In this document: positions 10,332-21,356 of the stretch, piece after piece | Numbering within the stretch: position 1 is the stretch's first letter | How the letters are laid out: each line of letters opens with the position of its first letter | NCBI GenBank assembly: GCA_025345505.1 | Contig: JANVCC010000270.1 | Coordinates: forward strand, 2,276,269 to 2,340,268 | Origin: Todiramphus chloris collaris | Lineage: Eukaryota; Chordata; Aves; Coraciiformes; Alcedinidae | Direction of reading: 5' to 3' | DNA: 64,000 bases | The notes under the pieces: generated by a model | What the model was told of the DNA's origin: nothing | What the model saw: the letters and a program-made list of their open reading frames with translations, nothing else | The model's database searches: none | Program-made: the position numbers and the translations under genes

Positions 10332-12004
10332 AGTGCTGCATGTGGGAACTGGGTGTTCTTTGGAGGCAGTGACAGCTCAAGTGATGAAGCAACAGTCTGC
10401 ACAGACAAAGCTGGAGGGGAAAGAGCTGTTGAAGGAGGAGCAGTTCCCACTTCGTGGTTCTCCAGCCTCTTCTGCACCATTGCTCTCTCCGGATGCCACC
10501 ACCCATTGATGTTGCACGACACAGCAGCTACACACGGGGCAAAGCAAAGAGGCAGCAGGGAGAGCTGGGGACTCGTTTCAGGGCAGTTGTGACTTGTCTG
10601 AAAGGCCACTCCCAGAATGGGGTATGTGGCTGGGATGGCAGATCTGCAGCGGCTTGCCCCGGTGGCATCGGGAGCATCAGCGCGATGCAGTGGCGGGGAT
10701 GGGGAGGGACCAGAGCAGAGCAGTCCTGCTGAAGGCTCAACTCCCAGTGCAACCAGTGGGAGCTGGGCTGGCTTAAAAGCTGTTTGTAAAGCATTTAAAA
10801 GAGTAGTTTGGAAGAGTCACACTTGTGTTTTCTTATTTTTTGTTTGTTTTCATTTTTTTTTTCCCCCTGAGCTTCTAATGATTTATAGAACTGAAAAATA
10901 CTGAAGAAAAGGAAGAAAATACTGTGGATGTAATGACCTCTTTCAGTCATCCAGAGTGCTGGCATTAAGATGTCCTTCAACACTGCACTCATGAGAGATG
11001 GTGGAGAGCAAAGTCAGCCCTGATCTCTCCTCGGAGTTAACGAGCTCCAGCCTGCAATGGAAATATTTATTTAAAAGAAAACAAAACAAAAGTCAGAAAT
11101 TGTTATTGCATAAAGAAGTCACAAAACCAATTTGAACTTGCCTTCAGCGTTGGCTTTCCAAGCACATAACTACAAAACTTTCTCAGGATGCTGGTGAGTC
11201 CCTGTCAGACGTGGTTTGTGGACTGTCTATGGTCAACCAGCAGCTCTCAGGTCTTTTTCATTTGGGGAATCCAGCACCAATGGCCACAGACACTCCCACT
11301 AAGGGGTTTCCACATAAAATGGAATGTCAGGACCAGCCTGGCCCTTTCCTGGCAGGTCCATCAGTCACATCAAGTCCCCCGTGGCTTTCCTTCGGGTTGC
11401 ACTGTGTGGAATTAAAGGATTAACTATATCTGGGCTGTTTGTGTTGCTCTCTGGGCTTTGAAAGGTGTTTAGTGAGTCCTTCACATTGTCAACCAGCGAG
11501 GCTGGGTGCTGTGATGTCCTGCTGGGTGCTGTGATGTCCTGCTGGGTGCTGCTGGGGACGCTGAGAAGCACGAAAGGAGTTTGGTGGCAAGGCTTCAATG
11601 AAAACAAAGCACATTTAATCAAGGCTTGAAGGCGCCTGCTGTTGGCAGCGGGGCCAGGAGGAGCTAGGAGCTTTGGACCAAAAGGCAAGGGGACAAGTGA
11701 AGGAGAAAAATAAGGTGATGCAACCGTAATCCATCACCAGAAGGCGTGGGTTGCAAAGAGCTGTCAGCGTGTGCTGTGCTGTGCTGTCAGCCCTGCCTGC
11801 CTTCAGGGAGTGATAAGAGCACCCTTGGACTTGAGCCAGCTCGCTGCTGGTCTCCTTGCTATCTCATCGTTATGGGGGCCAGGACCATGAGGAGACGTCA
11901 GCTCCCAGACCAACAGAGAGGCTCTTGCAAAAGCCTCCAGTGCTCTGGAGGTGATGTCTTCTGGCAGTTCTCTTTCTATGCAATGGGCAGTCCAGGCAAA
12001 AGAT
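10332..12004. other. Intergenic, short tandem repeat only
   Basis: No gene is seen. A 20-bp unit is repeated two and a half times at 11501-11550; the rest is unique. Confidence 0.5.
11501..11550. repeat. 20-bp tandem repeat, 2.5 copies
   Basis: The unit GCTGGGTGCTGTGATGTCCT occurs at 11501-11520 and 11521-11540 without a mismatch, followed by a half copy. Confidence 0.95.
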
Positions 12005-12400
12005 GCTATGAAGATGCTGAGGGGCCTGGAGCATCTCTGTGCTGGGGCCAGGCTGAGAGCCCTGGGGCTGTGCAGCTGGAGAAGAGCAGCCTGAGAGGGG
12101 AGCTGAGCAATGCTGAGCAGGAGAGAAACAAGAGGATGGGGCCAGACAATGGCCAATGGGCACAAACTGGAACCCAGGAGGTTCCATCTAAGCAGAAGGA
12201 GAAAGTTCTTTGGTGTGAGGGTGTGGGAGCCTGGTCCAGGCTGCCCAGAGAGGCTGTGGAGTCTCCTTCTCTGGAGAGATTCCCACCCCGGCTGAACCCT
12301 GCGCTGCTGGGCCCCTGCTCTGGGTGCCCCTGCTGGATGGAGCAGGGGGGACACCAGAGCAGCTCCAGAGGGTCCTGCCAGCCCCACGATGCTGGGATTT
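12005..12400 (+). repeat. CR1 LINE 3' region (plus)
   Basis: From 'tgaagatgctgaggggcctgg' to 'gccagccccacgatgctggg'. Bases 12210-12390 are almost identical to 35322-35505, marking a related CR1 subfamily. Confidence 0.9.
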
Positions 12401-15400
12401 GTGGGGAAAGGAAGCCAACAGCAGGCACATCAAAACTGTAGCTTGTTAGGAAGGGGTTTTACTCCCAGGGCAGCTGCAGCTTCACTTTTCTGAGTAGCTC
12501 CCAGGCTCCTGGACTTGTCAGAGCTCCTCCTGCTGCCCAGGAGAAGAGGATGGCTGTGCTTGAGCTCCGGGTGAAGCTGTGGTGCCCCAGCCAGCTCACG
12601 TTCGTTTGGTTTTGGCAGCTGGGCAGGGACTGACATGCTGGAGAGAAGGGTCCAAAAGCAGCAGAACTCTTCCAGCCTTTGTCAGTGGCAGGACCCGAGA
12701 GCTGAATGAAGGAAATGTGTCCATGGTTGTGGGTGTAGGGGCCGCTGCAATGCCCAGGGCTCTGAGGGGGCTGTGGTGCAGGCTGCTGGCAGTCCCAGCT
12801 GGGTGGCTGGCAGCATCTGTGGGAGAGGTGAGTTTAAAGAAGAGATTTAAAGGCAGATGATGCATTGAGTGACACCGGGGATTCCTCTCATTCGTAAGAG
12901 GAGGACAGGTGGCTTTTGTGGGCAGGAGATGGGCAGCAAGGGAGGCGATGCTTCCTCTGCTCTTTCAAGATGAGGCTTCTTCCACTTCCCTCTCGCAAAG
13001 CGGAGTGAAACCCTTCCCAACGCTACGGGCCAGACTCTGCTCCCAGTTCCACCCATGCGGCCTCACTGAAGTCAGCACTCGGCTGTTTTGCAACCGTCGC
13101 CTGACGCAGCAGCCCAAGGACCACGCATCCCAGGGGCTGGAGATGCCCTGGCAGCCCCGGCCCTGCGACGGCCAGTCACGCCGGACCCCGGGCTGCTCTT
13201 GCCCGAGGAACTGCTGCAGACTCTCGGGGGTCAGGGGCATGGCAGGGTCCTAACCGAGGCTCCTGCAAGAGCTCTGCGCTGCTGGGGACCCCGGAGAGAT
13301 GGGGCTGGTCTCTGCCCCCAGCTGGAATGCCACTTTCCCACATCAGACACTCCCTGCCATAATTATACCCTCCTTAGGCTCGCCCTTTAGCAATTACTCG
13401 CCGAAGCCCTGCCTCAAACTGACATCAGTGGAAAGTCCAATAAAAACACGGCGAGCTTTCAGACCTTCCCCGGAGAGCAAACCCCTCTGTTGTCAGTTGT
13501 AGCATTTCACTGCAGCTGCTTACTGATGGTTTTCTGGACCTTATCTCCTGACAAGAGGAGCTTGAGTTCCCTCCCAGCAGGGCCAGCAAAGTCCTTGTCT
13601 TGCCTTCAGTGATGGGCTGGCCTTGGAGGACTTCTTGTTGGTTCCTTCCTTCTTCTTTTGAGCTCTTCTTTGCAGTACTGAATGCTTTCTTCTGGAGCAC
13701 CCAATCTTGGGGTCCTCAGACCCTCCTTGGGCTCCAGGACCTCCTCTTGGTTCCCTCAGACCTTAGCCATTGATAAGTCAATAGTTGTCTTGAGAATTGT
13801 TTTTCAAAGAACTTCTGTGTTCCCCTTTCTTTCCTTTTCTTGATTTTCTTTTTTTCAAGTTGACCATCTCATTAAAAGCAGGAAGGTGGCTGCAGAGCTT
13901 GCATTTGCTCTGGGATTTGCTTTACTTGCTAGCTTGCTTTACTTTTTAAGTGCCTTTCTTATCTTTGGTAATAAAACTACAAATGAGTCCAGGACTTGGA
14001 CCCTCTGTGAGGACAGAGGAAGTGATCACTGCTCTTGCCAGAGGTGAAGCTGAAAAGCTGAACCTGAATCAGAGCAGATGGTTGAGGGTTTGGGGTTGCT
14101 TGGTGGTTTTCTTGGTTTGGGTGGTTTTTTTTCCCATGGTGACTGGCACACAGCTCATCCTCTGACAGCAGAGTTTTTTGGGTTTTGTGTTTGTTTTCTT
14201 TTAATTCTTGGTGTGCATGGGAACAATGCTCCTGCAGAGACGAATAATCAGGAAGGGAGCTACACGCAGAAAAAGTCGAGGAAGGTAACTGGGAAACGTT
14301 GCAGGGAATGACTCCTGTTCTGTCACACCTGATGATGGAAGCAGGAGGCTTTGCAATCACACACAGCAGTTCTTTCCCCCCCGCTTGGCAATGGTGCTCC
14401 CTTTTTGGGTGTAACCCTTTCAGGTACGCAGCTGCGCTCCCGTTCCCATGGCGAGGCACGCCGGGAAAGCCCTTTGATCTCCCCTGCCAGCCTTCGCTTG
14501 CCGCGTGTTTATTACAACGCTTTCCACTCCTCCGACCCAGGGGTGTGATGGGTGCTCCTGGAGGAGCTGCCCTGGAGATCTCCACGATTAAACCCAGTTG
14601 ATGGTTTCTCCCTGACAGGTGCAGGCAAGTTGATTTCAAACCAAAACAAAACAACCAAAAAAAAAATACAAATCTTTATAGTAAAGCGAAACCTACTCCG
14701 TGTCAGCTCCTTGCTCTGCTGTCGTGCTCGGGTCGGGAGAGGGAGGCTTCACGTGGCTTCTGTTTCTGCCTCTGGCACAAGTGTCTCTTTAAACCTCAAA
14801 CGCCTCACCTCATCCTGCCTCTTGGCATCGGGTACCAGCAGGATGTTCCTCCAGAAGCTGGATGCTCCAACTCCTGGGAGACCACACCAGCACTTGGCAA
14901 CGTGCTCCCACCTCTTCCTTTCTTCTCTTGGTTTGGGTCTCCGTGGTACAGACCCGCGTGCCACGGGAGCCAAGGGGCTTCTCCCACCCTTTGCAGCAGG
15001 CTCTGCGGAGCTCTTGGATTGAACCTTGCGCTCGTCCCCCACTGCAAGCCCCTGCTGACAGAACCCTCCATGCTGTGCCCCAGTAGATGCTGTTCACAAA
15101 GGTCCCGCTGGTCCTTCCAGCAGCTCCCCTGCCCCTGAACTACGGTGGGGTTTGCAAGTGTTGGGTGCGTTTGCAAAGCCCTGTAAGTAAAACCAACGGT
15201 CTGATCGTGTTTGGTGGGGTTTGGGGGTTGGTTTGTTGTTTGGGGTTTCTTTTTCCCCTCTGATTTCAATAGTTTAAAAACCAGCTGCAAACCTCGGGCT
15301 CCTTCACAAATCATTACTGTGCCTCCCTGCTGGTGGGAGGTTGTAGCATGGCTGTGATCACCCCGAGAAGCTGCCCGCGGAAAGTGTGCGATGCCATCCT

Positions 15401-17529
15401 CCCTTCCCTGCCCTTCCATTTTTAAGAAACCTTTTAACTTTTGAAGTGCTGCACATCTGCTTTCCCCAGGCCGGGGGAAATGGAACGGGAGGGACAAACA
15501 GGATACTCTGCGTTTCTGGGGAGAGCTCAGCACCTCTCCCACGAGCTCTCTGGAGGTGTGTTGGCAAAACCCTCAGCTGGCTGCTGCAGGATGAGATGGA
15601 GCCGTCGTCTGCCTGCGTGATGGGTGAAGCAGTCGCAAAAAGCAACTTAAAACTAAGAAAGATAAGATCGTGAATGTTTACACAGCATGGAGTGCGGTGT
15701 GTCTGTATTTTCGGGCGTGTGTTCATCTCTTCAAGATGATCCTTGCCAAAAAAAATTCTATTGTGGATGTTTTAATTCTTTTTTTTCCTGGTTTTTATAG
15801 CGGAGGAAAAACCAAACCACCCCGTGAAGGCTGAGGAGCTCGGGTCGGATCGTACACTGAAAGAGGGGTGATGGACAAAGCGCAGGCGTCAGCTCTGCTG
15901 GTTTTTAATCTCTTCTGGGATTTGTCCACGCTCAGCAGCTTCTGGGTTTTGGCTGCAGCAGAAGTCGGCGCAGGGCTCCAGGCAAAGGCGGGACCTCAGC
16001 TGATGAAACTGCAGTCGCTTCCCCAGCGTGGCTGTCCTGTACCCCGTGGGATGAGCTGGTTCTGCACCCGCAGCCAGGCTGGATGCCTCGAGGGATTTAC
16101 TGTGCAGCTCCCTGCCTGGGGGCTGAGCTGGGACCACCCTGGAAAGCCATCCTCCCTGAAAGCGAGGGAGAGATTGAAGCCAGCTGAAGAAAAAAAGGGA
16201 TTGATGGGGTTTTTTTTTAACATCCTTCATGGTAGTTTTTCCCATTAATTCTTTTAGTAAAAGATGGAAAACTCTAACTCTGAACCATCTGAGCTCCGCT
16301 GTTCCCTGGTGGTTTCCTTTCGGTAGTGAGCTATGGGGAGATGACAGGAAGATCCCCAGAGGGGCTGCCCCTTGGAAAGACTGTGCAAGGGATTTCCAGA
16401 TACAAAAAAAATCCCCAACCAACCATTCTTGTGAGCGCTCGGGCCTCGATTAACGGGGGAAATTCATTAGGGTGCATTTGATCTCAATGATGTGAAGGCA
16501 GCAGACCTTCCACACCTCGTGTATGGGTGAAAGCCCCCAAGGACAAGCTGAGGGACATCGATACTACAGCAGGAATCCCAGCTCCTTTTCCCCTTATGTT
16601 CTCTGGAATGCACTCCCTGCCTCTTGGAAAGGTTTCGTGTGGTGTTGTATTTGTTGGCAGTGGAGCGTGTGTGGTGTAGGTCCCTGTGAAAACAACAATA
16701 GCATGACTATTACCAAGATTCCCCCCAATGCCACTTAACTAGCCCTTAGATAGAGATATTTAGCTGAGACAGTCTACGACTGGTGGCACAGAGCAGTGTG
16801 GGTGGTTGTGTGCGAGTGCAGGTGGTAACGCAGGGATTAAATCTGTTATTTTCTTTACACAGAGCTGTGCTGACCTTGTCTGCGCTGATCCACAGTGAAA
16901 TATAAACCCAATTACCACCAAAGAGATTCATCGGGAAGAAAAAAGTCAATACGGGACGAGGTCAGAAAATATCATCTTTCTTAATTTTCATGAAAGCAGA
17001 TGGTATTTTTCCAGCTCTTGAGTTACTGTAAGAAAAACAACTATATTTTTGTGTCCCTTCCAGTGAGAATTATTCTGTGTAAAACAAATGTGCCATAAAT
17101 GTCCTTCTCCTTCCAACTACGATTTATTAATGTAAACCTCATGAGTCTAGTATGCAGGGCACATCCAGCTATGAACACTTAGGCAAGTAAAATTAATAAA
17201 TATATTCCTTGTCTGAGAAGTGAAGGTAATACAAATAACGTTACCATATTTACAAACGTCGACGGTCTTTGGACAAATACATAGAAGCATCCTAAAGGAG
17301 AAAACCAGACACAACATGTAGCACTGAGTGTGACAGCCTTAACAGTTTGGAAAGGAATAGAGCTATTTCTTAGTTTCTTCCATTCTAAGTTAATGCAGGA
17401 AAAGCTAGCCCATAATAGTGAATTCTGACCTGATAATGACTGTGTGTGGGCGTGTACTTAATGCCAAGGTGCGTGGTTGCAAACTGAGTAGTGGGAAGAG
17501 GGGGGTGTGGAGTCAGCACCCAAAGAAGA
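12401..17529. other. Intergenic, no gene recognised
   Basis: About 5 kb of apparently unique DNA. Bases 12900-13450 and 14300-15600 are GC-rich with many overlapping open frames on both strands, which I read as composition. Bases 16950-17400 turn AT-rich. No coding similarity, RNA gene or named repeat is recognised. Confidence 0.5.
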
Positions 17530-17905
17530 GCAACGGAGCTGGGGAAGGGGCTGGAGCAGGAGTCTGGTGAGGAGAGGCTGAGGGACCTGGGCTTGTTCAG
17601 CCTGGAGCAGAGGAGGCTGAGGGGAGACCTTCTGGCTCTGACAGCTCCTGACAGGAGGATGGAGCCAGGGGGGTCGGGCTCTGCTTCCAAGGAACAAGCA
17701 ACTGGACAAGAGGAACCAGCCTCAAGTTGCCCCAGGGGAGGTTTAGGTTGGAACTGAGGAACAATTTCTTCCCCTCCAGGGTTGTCCAGGGCTGTGCCAG
17801 GCTGCCCAGGGCAGTGGTGGAGTCCCCGTGATCCCTGGAGGGGTTTCCAAGCCATGGAGCTGTGGTGCTGAGGGACAGGGGTCAGTGGTGCCCTGGCACT
17901 GCTGA
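17530..17905 (+). repeat. CR1 LINE 3' region (plus)
   Basis: 'gtctggtgaggagaggctg', 'ggaggatggagccagggg', 'ccaggctgcccagggcag' blocks in order. The copy stops at 'ccctggcactgctg' and lacks the final tail. Confidence 0.9.
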
Positions 17906-19519
17906 CCCATTAGGGTCACTTTTATGCAAAACCATGGGCCTGGGTCACAGTCTTGGGCCTTACAGCAGAGAGGGTTGGGCTCTCCTGATGTCACCCAGAG
18001 ACACCATCCTTCCCTGGCCATTCCCAAGATGCTGCTGCTTTTGTTGGCACAAGCCGAGAGCGTAACAGGTCGGGACTCGTTATAAAATGATATGTTCATC
18101 CATACAAAAATATACTAGCTAAAAAAAATCATGTACCAGAAACTTAGCTGGGTGGCTTAACAAGCAAAATCTTCCTGGGCGTTGCAGCAATGGTCTTGGT
18201 TTTACCTTCCTTCCCTCCTCCCCCTTCCACCTGCTGTGTCACTGGTAATCTCTACAGGCAAGGGACAATGTCTAGCTTGGCTTTGATCTTTCTGCACTAT
18301 GAAAGTTGTTATGCCGTGCTCATTATCAGTATGGGTTGCTTGGATTATATTGTCTTTTCAGTTTGAGTACACAGTAATAAGAAGTAATAAACAGTGGAAC
18401 TATAAACATATTTTGGCCTGCTCCTTGGCAGCTATAAATTATTCTATATGGACTGGAACCCCCTGATAAAGTACTGCCTGATTACATGGTAACATGTCTT
18501 CTACACAGGAAAGGATATGTTTCAGCAGGTTTAGGAAGAGACATTGATATAGTTCAGACCAAGTGCCAGGCTCTTTGAAGACGTGGTTTGAAAGAAGCAG
18601 CTTTTGAGAGAGGCAGTGCAGCGGGATGGGTTTATGAGCTGCGTGCTGCAAGCCACAGCAAGGGCACCACGACCCCGCGAAGGTTTCCTCCTCCAAAGGT
18701 CTCCCAACGGGGCTGCTGGGCTGCAGGGAGCTTCATTCTCCTCCTCTGCTGATCACACCATTTTCGAGGGTGAGGATGAAGCAGGATTAAAGGAGAGGCT
18801 CAGGGATGGCTCCTGGCACCGGCAGGACGCGTCAGCGCTGGGTGCCGGTCGATGGTACGCAGCAACCATGGTTATTTCGGGCTGCTCTTTCACCTCGGTG
18901 CTGGGTAGGGAATGCAGGCTGGGCAGCGAGTCCTTCCCTGAGCTTCTCACCTCTCGGGCCATGGCGTGGGGTGCTGATGGAAGCTGGGCTCTTACATCTT
19001 GTCCCCCCGTTTTCCTCTGTTGTTGTGGAAAAGGAGGGAGGGAGGGAGGGGGCCTGGGCTGGAGGAGGAGAGATAACGCAGGTTTGTTTATGGCTGAGTC
19101 AGATGGAGACTCTTCCTTCTAACTTTATAGCTGCATTAATCACTGGGGCTGCAGCTACTCCCACTGATGGCCAGAAAAAGGGCCTCAGTCTCTCACAACT
19201 CTGCTGATACGGAGTGAGCTCTCAGCAGAGGCACTCTCCCAGCAGCTCCAATTAGAGCACGTTAATAGGCAAGCAGGATGCGGAAAGATTTTTAATTATC
19301 CTGCATTAAACGCAGCCTAACGTCAGCAGGAACAATCTCCTTATGTCATTTCAGATTAAGGCAAATTATTTTGTTATAGGAAATAATAGCGCCGTAACCG
19401 GCGCACCCCTGGGCAGCAGTGGCTGTTTGGGGGAAGGAAATAAGGGCTGATGATGCCAATACCTTATCTCGTTGCATATACCAATGGGGGGGCTCAGGGA
19501 GAAGCGATCAGTTTGTTAC
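17906..19519. other. Intergenic, AT-rich and possibly regulatory
   Basis: No gene seen. Bases 18080-18450 are AT-rich; a GGGA run lies at 19033-19051; 19080-19395 combines an AP-1 site (TGAGTCA at 19095) with several AATTA-type homeobox cores and could be an enhancer (inference). Confidence 0.4.
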
Positions 19520-19812
19520 CACAGACTGTTAGGGCTTGGAAGGGACCTTGAAAGATCACCTTGTCCAACCCTGCTGCCAGAGCAGGGTCACCTAGAGCAG
19601 GGCACACAGGAACAGATCCAGGTGGGTTTGGGATGTCTCCAGAGAAGGAGACTCCACAACCCCCCTGGGCAGCCTGGGCCAGATCTGCCACCCTCCCTGT
19701 GAAAAAGTTTCTCCTTGTATTTAGATGGAACCTCCTCTGTTCCAGCTTGCACCCATTGCCCCGTGTCCTATCACTGGGAAGAGCCTGGCTCCAGCCTCCT
19801 GGCACTCGTCCT
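19520..19812 (-). repeat. CR1 LINE 3' region (minus)
   Basis: 'gggcttggaagggaccttg', 'gggatgtctccagagaagg', 'gggcagcctgggccag' and 'cccattgccccgtgtcc' appear in inverted CR1 order. Confidence 0.9.
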
Positions 19813-21245
19813 GTGGTGTTATGGCCTGGGTGAAATCACGGGTGAAAAACCTGCAGAAGCCTTGGACTGTCTCTGCTCAAACACCCGCGTGCCAGGGGTT
19901 CTATTTATCTGACTGCCTGCTGTGTGTGCTTTTTTACATACCCCCTCTAGCAGCTACATCTCCTCCCTCTCCACGAGACCCGTGGACAACAGCGCACGAT
20001 CCCACCCACTCCCAGCACCACGCTGCTTGGCAGCATGGGCATCACTCCTACCCAGCCCCTGTGCTGCAAGGCTCTGCTTTATATCACCACAGGCTCCTTT
20101 AAAACTAATTTTTTCTTTTTTTTTTTTTTTTTTTTATTTCTTTTATTTTTTTCAAAGTAAAGAATCATTGAATACCAAGAAGCCTTCACCAATTGCCATG
20201 AGCGATGTCATCCCTCAGGGAACGAAAAGTAAAGAAGAAGCCTGGCCACAGAGGGAAGTCATCAACTGTGTCTCACCTGAGGCTGTGCTGGTCAACATAC
20301 CTGTAAATCACTGGGGGGGAGTGGGGAGGTGAGAAAAGCTGTGGGTGATTCTGAGCTGCCAGGGTGAGGAGGCTGGGGGTTGATTGTGAAGGGCTGCAGA
20401 AGGACTTTGTTACCAGGCTGGTGGTTGCCACCAGCAAACAAACAAAGCAACAACCCTCAAAACAGAAAGAAATGAAAAGAATGAGGTCTGGATGTAATTA
20501 TCTAGAACTCAAATTAGCTTATTAAGGACTGGGGTAATTTTCACTTGGTATGTTGGGGGAGTGAGAGCTTGCCACTATTTCCCAGCTCTCCAGAAGAGGT
20601 GTTATATCTCCAGATATAACACAAGGCACCACAAACAGCTCAAGGTAAGTTGTCTTGGGCAGATTGCAGCTTAAAAACATAGCAACTTTCTACTCCAAAC
20701 AGGCATTTCTATGCCAAATTCTTCAATGTAAGCAACAAACCTATGTCCCCAGAAATGAAACTCCAGGCTGCGTGTTTGTACAGCCTGAGCTTGTGTGCCG
20801 GTCACTGAACGGAGTCTCCAGTCCCACTGCAGCTCAGGAGCCCACAGTGCAACTGTGCAGAAGTGGAAGCGTTGAAAATTATGCCTGCAATGTGGATGTG
20901 CATTTGTACTTGTTAGTCTAAGTCGGGATTTAGATACAAGAATACCTACCTGGTGCCAGACAGTACCTCACCTTCTGATAAGTTTCCCAAGGTACCATAA
21001 GTATGAAGTGCTACTTCACAGGCTAGAAAAGATGAAATTCCTTTTCTTACATTAATCAGAGGAGAGCAGGTCAATCAGTTCGTTCTTCACACCACCCTTG
21101 ACCCACAAGAGGCTGCGTGTTCCCCAACAATGAGCTACTTCCAGCTCATTTTGGAGCTCAGGAGAGACAGGAGTCTGCTTCCCACCGATGGGATGACAAA
21201 CACAATGGGTATATCCTGCTTGTTTCAGTCAGAGCTCTCTCTGTC
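19813..21245. other. Intergenic, no gene recognised
   Basis: Apart from the T-rich tract, the sequence is unique and carries no coding or RNA signal that I can support. Confidence 0.5.
20114..20152. repeat. Poly(T)-rich tract
   Basis: A long T run with interspersed A and C. It could be the inverted A-tail of a retrotransposed fragment, but no source gene is recognised on its 3' side. Confidence 0.7.
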
Positions 21246-21356
21246 ATAGAGTTGTTTTGGTTGGAAGAGACCTTTCAGATCATCAACTCCAACCATTCCC
21301 TCAGCACCACCAGGGCACCACTGACCCATGTCCCTCAGCATCACATCTCCACACAT
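21246..21356 (-). repeat. CR1 LINE 3' end (minus)
   Basis: 'tagagttgttttggttggaagagacc' followed by 'catcaactccaaccattcc' and 'cctcagcatcacatctcc', the inverted CR1 3' end; short copy. Confidence 0.85.

Noticed and set aside
11746..12441. 231-codon open frame on the + strand
   Set aside because: Much of it is CR1 (12005-12400); the rest has no likeness to a protein family.
13977..14654. 225-codon open frame on the - strand
   Set aside because: Composition looks random, with no domain, and it overlaps other open frames.
20114..20250. Processed pseudogene on the minus strand suggested by the T-rich tract
   Set aside because: The flanking sequence shows no intron-less coding frame that I recognise and no target duplication was found.
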